From positions 62,001 through 126,000 of the forward strand of contig JAEPRB010000056.1 of NCBI GenBank assembly GCA_016758965.1: a stretch of DNA of 64,000 nt, read 5' to 3'. Source of the DNA: Circinella minor. Its lineage: Eukaryota > Mucoromycota > Mucoromycetes > Mucorales > Lichtheimiaceae. Shown here one piece after another: positions 49,705-62,568 of the stretch. How positions within the stretch are numbered: the stretch's first letter is position 1; the number at the start of each line of letters is the position of its first letter. The position numbers were made by a program, and so were the translations under genes. The notes under the pieces are model-generated. The model was given only the letters and a program-made list of their open reading frames with translations, ran no database searches and was not told the DNA's origin.

Positions 49705-50348
49705 TTGCTCAAAAAAAAGGAGCAAAAGAGAGCTGCTTCACAAAGAGAGAAGGAGCAAAACAAAAATGCGTTATAAGTCACTCTTTATGTTGTGTTACCT
49801 AACGAGTAGCATAGAGTGTAAAAAAAACTGGTTGGCATGGGAATAAAATAGTGTTCCAGTCTACTAGATATTAGATCATAACAATACTCTCCTCTTTTGT
49901 TTTCGCGCAATAATGTATCATTACTTTCTAAGAAAAGATCACCATGGTTTCTATTTATTGTGTAAATATTTTTTTTTATTAAATGGACAACATAGATATT
50001 ATTCTTATAGAGCACTCAATAATTGAGCATCTAACAACATCCTATAATTCTACTCGATTTAGGACTATAATCACATATCTCCAAAATGCTCATCATTATG
50101 GAAAAAGATATATAGTAAGCACACATAGTGATGACCTCGGTTATTATTCCAAATATCACCCATATTGGTTCTCAATTAGAGTATACCATTTTTGGTCAAT
50201 ATTGAATCAGCAACAGAGCGTGTTGCATTTATTTCGACATTATTTATAATGGGATATCAGATGGTCATTTTTTTATTATTATCTATTGTTATTATGCTAT
50301 TTATTTATTATGTTACATTTACGTGGAATTAAGAAACATAATACTCTT
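49705..50348. other. Intergenic
   Basis: Promoter side of the coiled-coil gene and 3' flank of the first aldo/keto reductase. The open frame at 49983-50249 has no recognisable domain or conserved composition. Confidence 0.45.
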
Positions 50349-51732
50349 TCAATCATCAAGATAGGACATCATTACATCAACATATCGTGCACCTTGGGGT
50401 TGTGCGGCATCAATCACTGCTCGCATTTCTACTTCTTCTTCCTTGGTTAATTCCAATTGACCTCCTTTAATGTTTTGTTCAAGATACTTGATTTTCTTCG
50501 TGCCTGGAATTACAAAGAAGTCGTCTCCTTGTCCCAACACCCATGCTAATACATATTCGCTTGCAGTTACCCCTTTCTTGGCTGCCAACTCTTCGATTTT
50601 CTTGACTAGTTCTAAATTTTTGGGGAAATTCTCAGCTGAAAATCGTGGTACAGTTCTACGGAAATCATTTTCTGGAATATCATCAAGCGATTTAATTGCT
50701 CCAGTAAGGAACCCACGACCTAACGGAGAACTTTTTTTTTTAAAGAAAAATAGACTTAGTTTTTGTTGTAATTGATGGTTTTCCTTTTGTTTTGTTCTTT
50801 CTATCATGTATTAACAAAAGAAACTTACTATGCAATAATAGAGACACCAAGTTCTCGAGCGGCATCAAGTAATCCATTCGTTTCAATATCATTAAACCAG
50901 GGTGAATACTCCATTTGCACAGCAGTTATTGGATGAACCTTGTACGCACGGCGTAACGTATCCCCACTACATTCTGACAATCCCAAATACCTAACTTTTC
51001 CTTCTTTAACCAATTCAGCCATAGCTTTTACTGTCTCTTCAATTGGACTATAAAATATTACGATATATAATCTTAGTAGCAAATAAACATGACGGTTACC
51101 AAGGAAAAAAAGCGGAGAAAACTTACGTATCTTTGTCCACTCGATGCAAGTAATACAAATCAATGGTATCAATTCCTAAACGTGCCAAACTTTCTTCACA
51201 AGAATTTCGGACATACTCTGGTTTACCACAAATACCTTCGAAAGCATGAGTCTCTGGATTAAGAAGAATACCGAATTTTGTACATAGGAATATTTTGTCG
51301 CGATTCTTTTTTACAGTTTCGCTTAAAAGACTTTCATTATGACCATGGCCATAAATATCTGCAGTATCCCAAAATGTACATCTATTTGTAAAATACGTAA
51401 AAGCAAAAATAGTCAATAGATAATCATCATTGTTGAGTTTTTTCTACGTATATTTACAGGTGGTATAAAATTATTAATGGAATCTTACCCAAGTTCCAGT
51501 GCGCGGTCCAACACATTGCGACTGTCAGCATCATTTGCAGGTCCATAAATACCATCCGACATTCTACATGTTATAATTGATATAAACAAACACCATTATT
51601 ATAAATATTATAAGATCAAAATAATATATATCCAAAAAAATATTTGATTATTCCAACAACGTACCCCATACACCCAAGGCCAACTGGGTTGACTTTAATA
51701 CCCGTCTTTCCAATTTCGCGAGGATTTACCAT
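50349..51732 (-). CDS. Aldo/keto reductase, paralogue 1
   Basis: NADPH-dependent carbonyl reductase of the AKR superfamily (YakC/pyridoxal reductase-like group). Exons 51665-51732, 51489-51563, 51127-51381, 50829-51047 and 50349-50730 encode 332 aa. The catalytic tetrad is visible: Asp and Tyr in WDTADIYG, Lys in CTKFG, His in YYLHRVD. Also seen are GLGCMG near the N-terminus, [19 protein letters not shown], the NADP-binding [26 protein letters not shown] and [13 protein letters not shown]. The last intron uses an A-tract acceptor (AAAAAAAAAAG). The same-strand paralogue at 53666 has identical intron positions and phases. The substrate is not predictable. Confidence 0.93.
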
Positions 51733-53665
51733 TGTACTTTTTTTTTTGCTTTCTCGTTGACAGCTTTTTTTTTTTTTTTTTTAGGAATTTTTGGTTCGCG
51801 TTTTATATAGGTATAACACATCTCAAAAAGGAAATTATGACTTCGTAATCAATATGCTAATCCTGGATTTAGTAGTTTTGTATTACCATAGACATATAAT
51901 ATTGAGTATGATCTCAAGCATTACTGCGCCATTTAATCCTATTATCTACAATTGATAATTAATTAATTATGACGAATAGAATATATAGTACATACGTACA
52001 GAGGTCTATAATATTGCTATTATTTTTAGATCAACAATATACTGAAGTGTATATGTGTATAAATACAAGCTGACAACAGTAAGAATAAAAAAGCCTACTT
52101 CATTTAAATCTCATTTGTATCACGTACGTATTAGTAAAATACGTAAGAAAAAATAAAGACAAAGAAAGCCGATAAGAATATAAATTATATATATGCATTT
52201 TCTTCTATTTAGTATTATTCTATGTTACGGGATAGAGGGTTATTAATGTAATACCTAGTGCTGTATTATCTTGTGCTTTATTATTTATACTACTTACTAA
52301 CTCACACTATTCAACAATGCAGACTCGTGATTTCGTGATACTATTATGTCAATCGCATTACGTACTTCTGTATCTTCTTCTGGCACTGACAAGATGTTAA
52401 TGGTATACAAGTTTTATAGATTCAGGATCGCCACAAATACACTGTAAACACCAATTTGGGGCTCAATGTAATTTGATAATTTAGTTAAAATAAGCGAATC
52501 CCTTCCCACGATCTCACTTGACTTTAACTGACTTCAAAAGCTTTTCATTACTTTTTTATATGTCAATGGTATTCTAAAACGATTTATAATTTTGGATAAA
52601 TATTATACATAGTAAATCTTCTAGGTAATGTAATATGTTAGTAGTATTACTTTATCTGTAATCTTATGTGTTGTGTTGTGTTGTCTTCTAATTCTAATAT
52701 GTAGTTTAGAATTGACAACGTGTTCTATACTATTACTGGTAAAATGATCTAGAAATCAAAATTACGTGCTTAAATTCGACGGCACGACTTAAACTGTCAA
52801 GATGTTTTTTTTATGATTCGCTGCATCATGATCATATAAGATCCTCACAAAAAAGAAAATACAAGCTCTTTCTTTCCCCATAAACTCTAGTCTGTATGCA
52901 ACAACCGTACACCGGCGCTCCGAATCTCTCGTAGTCAAACCCACTAATAATATAGTATTTTTTCAATTTAGCTTTGCTATAATATACTTTACTGCATGAC
53001 TGTTAATGACAATTTTTTCAATTCAATATAAATGCTTTTTGCACTATTGTCGATTGATGAAACCCTAATATATGCAGCATGTATATAACAAAGAATATTA
53101 TTTTGATGATGCAAACAACATATAATAAATGTTTATATAGCTCAATTTATGTACAGTATTTGGAAGACGTTTTTCCTAGAATCTATGTTTTGTCCTACAT
53201 GTTTTTTTTTTCATGCAATTAAGAGAAAGATTAGTCAATATATACACATCAGCCAGTTTCAAAAATATATCACTCGTTGATTTATTTTGAACTACATATA
53301 CCAATCAATAGGACATGATATTGGGCAGTCATAGTATTCCGCCTTATTTTCTCCCGCTAAAGCCTTCATAGTTTAATATTCACATAAGTTTAGCTAAATA
53401 TCCCCCCCTATTGCTATTACACTACACACAACTTGAGAGAGAGACTCGACAAAAAATATTAAATACGTATAACGATTAAGAAATTACAATCATGTCAATG
53501 TTAATAGCAGAAATCAAGTTGAGGAAAGTACCACAATATGTTTTTTTTTATTGATATATATAGGTCTAATCTTTTTTTACAGAAAAGTAATATACACAGC
53601 TATATTTTGACAAATAAAAAATAAAAGCAACTGTTATGGGTGTACTGGTTACATAAGTATTTTAA
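51733..53665. other. Spacer between the tandem reductase genes
   Basis: 1.9 kb, AT-rich, without coding signal. No obvious inverted-repeat element separates the paralogues. Confidence 0.5.
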
Positions 53666-55211
53666 TTATTGATCTTGTACCGAGGTCATGAATTGAGGTG
53701 CGTAACGATCACCTTGTGGAGCAGCAGCATCGATAGCTGCTCGCATTTCAGCCTCTTCCTCTTTTGTCAGCTCCAACTGTCCACCATTAATATTTTTTTC
53801 CAAGTATCTGACCTTCTTTGTGCCTGGAATAGTAAAGAAATCATTACCCTGTGCCAATACCCATGCTAACACATATTCACTTGGCGTTACTCCTTTCTTT
53901 GTGGCCAACTCATGAATTCTTTCCACTAAATCAAGATTCTTTTGAAAATTCTCGGGAGAAAATCGTGGAGCCAATCGTCGATTATCATTCTCTGGGAGAT
54001 CATCGAGAGATCTAATAGCACCTGTCAGAAATCCACGACCAAGAGGTGAACTATTACGATATTTATATTTTAATAGTAAAAAAAGAAGGGTTAGGTTATA
54101 AAAAGGATTTTGCAAACACAGGTCTAAAAAGTGCGGTAAAAATAAAATGCCTTACTATGCAATAATGGAAACTCCAAGTTCGCGAGCAGCCGCTAATAAT
54201 CCATTCTTTTCGATTCCAAGATACCAGGGTGAATATTCAATTTGTACAGCAGCAATTGGATGGATCTTGTATGCACGACGTAAGGTATCTGCATTACATT
54301 CTGACAATCCCAAGTATCGAACTTTTCCTTCTTTAACCAATTCAGCCATAGCTTTTACTGTCTCTTCGATTGGACTATAAAATACATTATAATTTTTATG
54401 TTTTAGTAAACAGATTTGTATTATATAATATTTATATACCCACTGACTATTATCCTTGAAGATAATAACAAAAAAAAAAAAAACTTACACATTTTTGTCC
54501 ACACGATGTTGGTAATACAAATCAATTGTATCAATACCAAGTCTTTCAAGGCTTGCGTTGCAGGCTTTTCGGACGTATTCTGGGGTGCCACAAACACCTA
54601 AATGAGCGCCAGTTTCTTGATCACGGACGATGCCGAATTTTGAGCAAATAAATACCTTACTGCGATTCTTTTTTACCATTTCGCTTAAAAACCTTTCATT
54701 TTGACCAACACCATACATATCCGCAGTATCCCAAAATGTGCAACTGTATATTATTCGAAGGAAATATCAATAAATACAAAATTTTCTCTTTCCTATTCTT
54801 CTCTTTTTCTCTAACAATCATCCTCTCTTCTCACACTATGTAAGATCTAACTATTACTCCCCGTACCACAAGCGTAGATATATATACATTTCCATCACAT
54901 CATTTTGTCACACAATTATGTCTTAAAGTTTAACATAACAAAATAATATAAAATTAATTTACCCAAGTTCAAGAGCCCGAGTCAAGACACGGCGACTTTC
55001 TTCATCGTTTGCAGCACCATAGACACCATCACACATTCTTCAATAATAATTTTTTCAAATGAATCGCTTCGTTAGTTTATTTGTTTTTTTGGTAAAGCAA
55101 TAATGGTTTTTTTTAATACCATGATGACAACGATGATACTCACCCCATACACCCAAGTCCAAGAGGTGACAATTTGATTCCAGTTTTTCCGAGTTCTCGA
55201 AGACCAACCAT
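53666..55211 (-). CDS. Aldo/keto reductase, paralogue 2
   Basis: Tandem duplicate of the reductase at 50349-51732. Exons 55144-55211, 54963-55037, 54489-54743, 54156-54374 and 53666-54050 encode 333 aa. The first four exons have exactly the same lengths as in paralogue 1 (68, 75, 255, 219 nt), so the duplication is post-intron. The catalytic residues are intact ([20 protein letters not shown]). The residue after Tyr-Tyr in the His motif is Gln here and Leu in the other copy. Differences cluster in the substrate loops, for example [12 protein letters not shown] versus [12 protein letters not shown], consistent with some functional divergence. Confidence 0.93.
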
Positions 55212-56878
55212 TTTATTTCGTATAGTGAAGTAGAGATGATAAAGAAGAAGAAAGCACGAAAAAATTAATTGAGAAGTTATTATACTTGTATAGTACTGTT
55301 TCACAAGATCCGGAGGAGTATATTCGTCATTTGGTTGCCAATTTGGAACAAAAAGGAACTCGGGGATAAGAATTTCCGGAGTCGTAATTACTTTTTTCCA
55401 TTTTATAATTGAATATCCCTATTATATGCATAAACGACAAATGGTACTAAATGAACATTTTTTTTTCTTTTAATATGCCTAATTTCATAATCTTTATCAG
55501 TCTTTTTCCTAATGTTTAATTCAATGTTCATTGCTGACTATACTTTTATAAAAAAAATTCTAGCAGAAACTTCGGAGCCAAGAAAAAAAAATTCAACAGA
55601 ATGATAGAGTCGCACATTGCTGATTAATCAAAACGACTTATTTGTTATAATAATCAGGTTAATATTAATGTTCATATCTTGAGTAGTCATTTTTCAACGG
55701 ATTTTGAGGCGTACCATAACGCTTTTCCTTTTATAGAAGCTTCTTTCAGTATAGTGATTTTTAATCTGTTACCATAATAACGGCCAACGTTTATTATATT
55801 TATATTTTAAGCATGTACAAAACAGCTATAATTTCATCCGAAGAAAATGATAATGCGTAATCATGTACCAGTTTATAAAGTAATTATATCAAACTATAGA
55901 TATAAAAGTAGTGAAAAAGGCAATACATTGTTGCTTATTACTATATTTATGCAGTAATTTTGATTATTACGTATGAGAATAAAGTAGACATTTTTGTTTA
56001 AGAATAAAGGATGGATTCATTAGGACCCTTATATATTAGATAAAGTTATTAATTATTACTATGGTTAGATTGAATAAAGTTTTTTTTTGAAGAGCATCAC
56101 AAGAAAGTGGTTTTTTTTATTAGGAACCAAAAGTCGCGTGCTTCATGTACATGCACAAGTATGTAGCTCTCTCTCTCTCTCTTCATTCAGCAGCGACAGG
56201 TTTTTTCTTCTTCTTTGCAGATGCTTCAATAATAAATATTAATGCATTACAATGCAGGATTTTTCGTAAATGGAAAAATCTTACAAAAAAAGTTTTTTAT
56301 CTGTTGCTGCGTGATAAGTGTTTTATGCATAGTCGGTATTTTTTTATGTGCGTAACAAACATTTTAAGCTTGGTGAATGATTTGTTGTAACGCCTTTCTC
56401 ATTTCACACTGTCTAAGCTTAATTTTTTTTTTTTTTTTTTTGCTTACTAAATGTTTGCTTCTCTGTTTATTTGACGCCAGATTATTCGTCGTATATTAGA
56501 ATTAATGCATTAGGACTATAGATAGAGCATTACTATAACAGTTAAAAAGGTTTTTAAATAATAACATCATTGTAGAAAGATCCCAGTGATTTATTATTTT
56601 TTAGTCCAAATATACAAAATAATGGTTCATACTCATAGCAATTTGTCTATGCATAATTATATAATGATGTTCAGCTATTATATACCAGAAAATGGGGTCT
56701 AATGATCGTATATACACCTTTCCTTTCTTCAATAAGACTATATACGACTATTGAAGTTGCCATGGGGTCGAATCAAAATCTTATGTACGTAAGATGACCA
56801 TAAAGCGGTACTGAGTAAATGATAAGGGTATACGATTATAAAGGGATGCGAATCGAATAAGTCCTACTTGATCGACAT
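55212..56878. other. Gene-free region
   Basis: No coding signal. A (CT)n tract lies at about 56167-56183 and a poly-T run at about 56424-56441. Confidence 0.5.
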
Positions 56879-56880
56879 TA

Positions 56881-57573
56881 CAGTGATTATACGTTAAACC
56901 GGTACTCGATATATGTGAGGATTTGTACCGGTTTAGCGAATTACCAGTTTAGCTAATATGTAAAATATACTGGAAAAGTAACTATAAGATAAAAAAAAAT
57001 GATAATCCATATAATGTAGTTAGCTGCTTAATATAGCTTTACTAAAAGTGATAATAGTGTATCCATCAAATAGTGATAATGAACCAGAGATTGGATTAAT
57101 AATGAATTCACAACAAAGTGTGTGTTAATATAGACCATGGTTAGCAGTTGAATAAATGAGTAAAAATGAATTGTAAGTATCAACAATATGAACACGTACA
57201 TAACAAAGTTGAAAAGAAGTACGCACGTAGATGAGGAAGAAGAAAAAAACATCCGTATGAAATTCGCAAAAAAGAGACACTGTTATCAACAAGATGCTGC
57301 GAAGCTTTCTTTTGACAAGAATGATTTGTGTATTTTTTTAACTGCTGTGGAAACAAATTAGCCAACTGAAACAAAGGGAAGAGCTGATATGACGTTAAAG
57401 GAAGGCTGTATTACTAATTTTACCAATAAAAAGACAATATAAATATTATAAACCCGATAAATATTTAGGAAATCTCACCGGATACCAGTTAAGTATATAA
57501 AAAATATTTGAGAGATACGACCGGTTTAGCGAAATACCGGTTTAACGAGTACCGGTTTAACGAATGATCACTG
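56881..57573. mobile_element. 693-bp TA-flanked inverted-repeat element (pogo/mariner-type MITE)
   Basis: The ends are inverted repeats matching at 26 of 28 positions (CAGTGATYATWCGTTAAACC followed by GGTACTCG). They are flanked on both sides by the TA duplication at 56879-56880 and 57574-57575. Within each end the motif CCGGTTTA(G/A)CGAA recurs, giving subterminal repeats. TA targeting, a CAGT tip and this layout are those of Tc1/mariner-pogo elements. No transposase frame remains, so the copy is non-autonomous. Confidence 0.85.
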
Positions 57574-57575
57574 TA

Positions 57576-60267
57576 CATAGCACTGTCATTTACCTAAGCT
57601 TGATTCAGGTTTTAATCATTATTTTATTGTTATCGAATATTTTAAAATTGGGATATTTTTTAATATATTTTTACACATAATTATAAAAAAAAAAGTGTCG
57701 AAAATGATACGTACGTAGCACCATTATAATCAAATAAATGAGCCACTGTAAAAACAAACAAGAGCTAGGTAGTACGGTTATGTGATGGTTGGCTTAGTGA
57801 ATGCACCTTAACAGTTTAGAAGTTGTCAACACCATGGGTTTTTTTTTTTTGAATGTGTAAATCTTTGCATGCTTATATTTGTTTGTTTGTTTTAAGTACC
57901 TGGAATCATAATCTTGATTTGTATCAAATTTTACAAAAACGTGTATGAAATCTTCTACCCCTTTTCCTATCCATTAGAAAATTCCAGTCATGCCGCCCTC
58001 CCTTCCTGATTTTTCGAAGATCTACGTAAAAAAACAGAGAACCGTTTTAGGGGTAGAACAGTGACTACTACTACCAAATTTTATTATAAACCGGAGAGCA
58101 TAAGTGTTAATGTTAAAACCTTTGAAAACCAGCCAGTGTTTGAATAAGAAATATATATAAAAAAAAAAGGAACCACTATATATTATAAACACTTTTTTTT
58201 CGATCTTTCCTTTTTTTTTAAAAAAATGTTTTATTAGTTTGTTCACTAAGGCAATGTTCTATCATATTCTACTCCTAATAATAATATACATGAAAGTAAA
58301 CAAATTTGGAATTTCCAATAAAGGATACAAACAAAGAATTAAACTTGTTCTATGTGTAATACAGAAAAATAATTGGTCGAAAAAGGGTACCAACCTTTTT
58401 ATCTTTTCATGTCCGGTATCGCGCAGAATACTTATGGATGACGCAGACTTATCTTACCAAAAATGGTATAACATTCCATTCCTTATAAAATATGAACCTG
58501 TTTTGCAACAGCTCAATATGCAAAAAGTTTAAAAAGAAACCAAATAAAAATATAAATAATTGGTTGACTCTTTTTTTTTTTCTCTTTACTATACGTAAAT
58601 ATAAACTACATGATAAAATGTATATATGCAGTATATATATATATATATGGAGATGAACTTATGCATGTCGAGAAAAAAAGAAAAAGGAGAAAAGAAAATG
58701 GATTTCAAAAATGATTCGAAAGTCTTTTCATGAAACAACAACAACAATTTCCTTTTTGCCACTATTAATTCTCATCTTTACGCAAACAATGAACTTTATT
58801 TTTAAGGGAGATTCCCACATCCAAACTTTTCACGATCAATATCATTTTCTTCTTTCTCATATAAGACAAATCTATCGTGTCATTCTCTTTTCGAATTAAT
58901 ATCAGTTCATAATTATATCAGATGAGCATTGAAAAAGTGAAGAAGCACTGTATACAAATATTGAATACTGCAATGAATAAAGATATTAGCAAAATATAAC
59001 AATATTCCTTGTCTTTATCATTATCGATAATGTATGTTTTTAATATATATGTATAAGAGTTTTTCAAAAAAAAAAAAAATAACGCGTAGCAACAACTGGA
59101 AGTAGTGTATACAAATGCAACTTGATGTTCGACTAAAATTATTTATAGTAGATTCGAAAATCATTCGGTCTTTTTATTTTCCTCGACGACAAAGTTATCT
59201 ATCATAAATCGAATATTATTACGTATTGATAATAATATCAATAATAATAGATAGTAATCAACATATAAAAACTGTTGTAATGAAAATACCAACTTTTGTG
59301 CAACATAAGTTCAAATACTTTCCTTTTATTTATTGCAGTTACCCTGTAGTTGGATAATGCAATCCAATCAGCTTTTCTTCTGATTCACATGATATAAACG
59401 AAATTTAGTAGTGTCTCCCAACTTTTTTGTGAGATATAAGGAGTTCTTTGTTTTTGTACATCATCGGACATGATCCAAAAACTTGGAAATCAATCACTTT
59501 TTTTTTATTTTTCTTAGAAACAAAAAGCATTTTATCTATTTTACTTTTTATTAAATTATACAAATTTATTGATGACTGATCAATTTTTCAATCAGTTTTC
59601 CATGAAAATATAAAAAAGATAATGGAACAATTTTGATATAAGGTAAATTCTTCTTTATTACCTTTTATGGAATAGTCTATTAAGGATGAACAAAAATGTA
59701 TGTGTTTATTTTTTGGGGGTGGAAGGTATGCGTAAATTTTTTATAATAGGTGAAGATTTAAGTTTATACAAGTTTATAAAGGTTTAAGAGAGATTTTTTG
59801 GGGGGGTGTTAGGTATGAAAATTACTTTTTTAAATAATGGCTTTTCATAGCCCAGAAGTTCGGATGAGATTGTATTGTTTTGGAGTTTTTGTTGATGGAT
59901 TTTTTTTTTTTATTAAAATTCCGGTATTATTATTTTTGACAAAAAAGAAAAAAAGTTGCTTTTCTTTGACTTCTTTCTTCTTCTTCTTCTTTTTGTTCTT
60001 CGTCTTTTCAACTTTATAATTCCAATAAACACATTTCATATACAATTACATAGTGTTTTCTCTTTTTTATTTTTTTCTATTTCATTTATTTATATAATAT
60101 TATACTCGACATTACCTCTCCCTCTTCTTTTGTTTATATTCTAAATCGAACATTGTACTCTTCTAAAAAAAAAAACAGTTTATATATTTTGTCGCCATTT
60201 TTACGAATTGAATAACAAAAAACAATAACACAACGAGTTGTATTGTTCTTTTTTTTTCGAAGAAAAA
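57576..60267. other. 2.7-kb gene-free region
   Basis: No convincing gene. A 97-codon frame at 58239-58532 lacks a domain and splice context. A (TA)n tract is near 58631-58648, and T/C-rich tracts occur before the velvet gene. Confidence 0.45.
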
Positions 60268-62251
60268 ATGGCTTCATATGATGTACCTCCACCACTTGGC
60301 TTACCTAGACCAAGTCGTAGTAACACGCGCTATGAACTTGGTAATAAAGAAGGGAAATGAAAGGGGGAGCAGTGTGTGTGTGTGTGAATGAGAGAGAATT
60401 TTGGGTGTTAACGTTGATGATGGAAATAGAAGAGGATGAACAAATCATATAGGAATTTTTTTATATACATAAACCCTAAATAAAAGACATTCTTTTCTCT
60501 TTTTTTTTTTATTTTACTTAAATCTATATAGTCGTTATACAACAACCAATACATGCAAGATGTTGTGGATTTGGTGAAAAAGATCGTCGATTAATAGATC
60601 CTCCTGTTATATTACAATTATTCACAGTAGCAGCAAATGGTGATATGATAAAAGAAACGTAAATAATAAATAATAGATTTACACATTATCATTATGACAA
60701 ACAAAACCGATCAACCAATCGTATTCAATAATTATATATATAGGAATGCGGATTCCAAACTTTATGTCGTCCACTGCGATCTTTATTGCGAAAATCGAAA
60801 AGAAAAACGAAGTGTTGTTTATTTACCATCATCAGTACCCCCAGAAAATAAACGAAAACGGCTCGATGATCATAACCCACATATAGAAGAAAAAATTATA
60901 TCACTTCGGCAACCTAAATCAGTACGCAACCTTACCGGATCATTAACGGCAAATGCATCTCACCTTTTAAACGAACATAACGAGCCTGGTACTTATTTTG
61001 TATTTCATGATCTATCAGTGCGAACAGATGGTCGCTTTACTTTAAAATTCATGTTCATGGATTTAGCAGCAGGGTAAGTATATTATATTTATATATACAT
61101 CATCAGGAATATATATACATTCTTCCCCGATCGATCTTGTTTCTTTGTCTTTATACCTTTAACTGGAAATAAGAAACATTGACTTTCTACTATTTCTTCT
61201 TTTACATTTCCCTCTCCTTTTTCTTTTCAATGATCAGATAACTTACTCTTATTTTATTTTATTATGTATACTTGTAATATACGGTGGAATTATCTTTTTT
61301 CTTTCTATATACTTTTTAGAGATCCATTTACAATGACGACTGGGGTTACTGCTGAAGTATTTTCAGATCCATTTACAGTGTATACAGCTAAAAAGGTAGA
61401 AAAATTAGTGTAACATAGCAACAAAAATTCTTCAAAAGGAAGCATTAATTTTATTTTATTTTATTTTTATTAAATATTTAATAGTTTCCCGGTATGAAAG
61501 GTAATTTTTTTTTTCTTACTTCCCACCTTTTTTTAAATAAATTTTTGATATTAACTTTAAAAAATAAAAATCATTAGAATCAACGCCATTATCTAGAGCG
61601 TTTGCAAGTCAAGGTGTAAAAATCGTCACCCGTAAAGAACCATCATATACCCGTGCATCTGACAAGTATCATAAAAGCCCATTAGCTCCCATTACATCTT
61701 CATCTATTACTACTACTGCTATTAATTCTATCACATCAACAATTGCAACTACTCCTACACCACCAGCAGTATCTATAATTAAAACATCACCATCAATAAC
61801 AACAACTAATAATTTTAATAATAACGACAACTATAATAATAATAATGATAATAATAATGATAATGATAATAATGATAATAATAATGATAATAATAATAGT
61901 AATAATAATTCACAACAGCAAGAAGAGAAACAAAATAATAATGATACTACTACTCCTACAGAAACAACAACTGATAACAATAATAATCCACATCCCATCG
62001 CGAACTATAAAGCAGCATTACACTTAAGCATTGCATCCATTACGCATCCTACCAACATTGAATTTTGTAGACCACCCCCTGTTTCCACTCTTTCTTTTGC
62101 TGCACCAGCTGCTGAATCTCACGGATATTTTCATACACCTCGATCAACACGACCTATAGCACCATCACCATCATTATCACTAGAAGAAAGAAGTCGTTCA
62201 GCCTTGACTAATTTTCTTGTATCTGCCACACATGATTCTCCACCTTCATAA
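60268..62251 (+). CDS. Velvet-domain transcriptional regulator
   Basis: Velvet proteins are fungal nuclear DNA-binding factors that control sporulation and secondary metabolism as homo- or heterodimers. Exons 60268-60340, 60532-60658, 60744-61073, 61320-61395, 61485-61500 (16 nt) and 61578-62251 encode 431 aa. The velvet domain spans about residues 22-225: VVIQQPIHARCCGFGEKDRR, IDPPVILQL, YFVFHDLSVRTDGRFTLKF, then VFSDPFTVYTAKKFPGMKES. The diagnostic F-P-G-M-K is coded by the micro-exon. The remaining C-terminus is Thr/Ser/Pro-rich with a long Asn/Asp run. The layout is closest to VelB/VosA-type members; the subtype is not settled. Confidence 0.93.
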
Positions 62252-62568
62252 CACCATTTTTTCTTCCTGAATATACACAATTTTTAACACGTTCCATTCT
62301 ATATTTCTTCCCCATTTTCCTCACAACGGTTCTCATCATTTCATTCAAATTTCCCTTTGATTTTCTTTTTTTTTTTTTTTTTTGTATTTTTCGTTTTTGT
62401 GAATTAAAATAATAATAATAATTATGATATAAATTTTTTAATTAAAATGCAAAAAAATTAAGCGAAAAAAAAAATAAGAATGAAAGTTTTTTGTATGCAC
62501 ATATAAATTTAAGGTTTTTCTATCGTCGTTTAATAACCTTTAATGGATTTCCTTTCCGTTTCTACAGA
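62252..62568. other. Convergent spacer between velvet and DBP9 genes
   Basis: T-rich 3' flanks with a poly-T run near 62366-62383. No gene was seen. Confidence 0.5.

Noticed and set aside
49983..50249. 88-codon frame upstream of the reductase genes
   Set aside because: No family resemblance; lies in a spacer between two confidently modelled genes and could be chance.
58239..58532. 97-codon frame in the gene-free region
   Set aside because: No recognisable domain, no splice context, hydrophobic AT-driven N-terminus; kept as intergenic.
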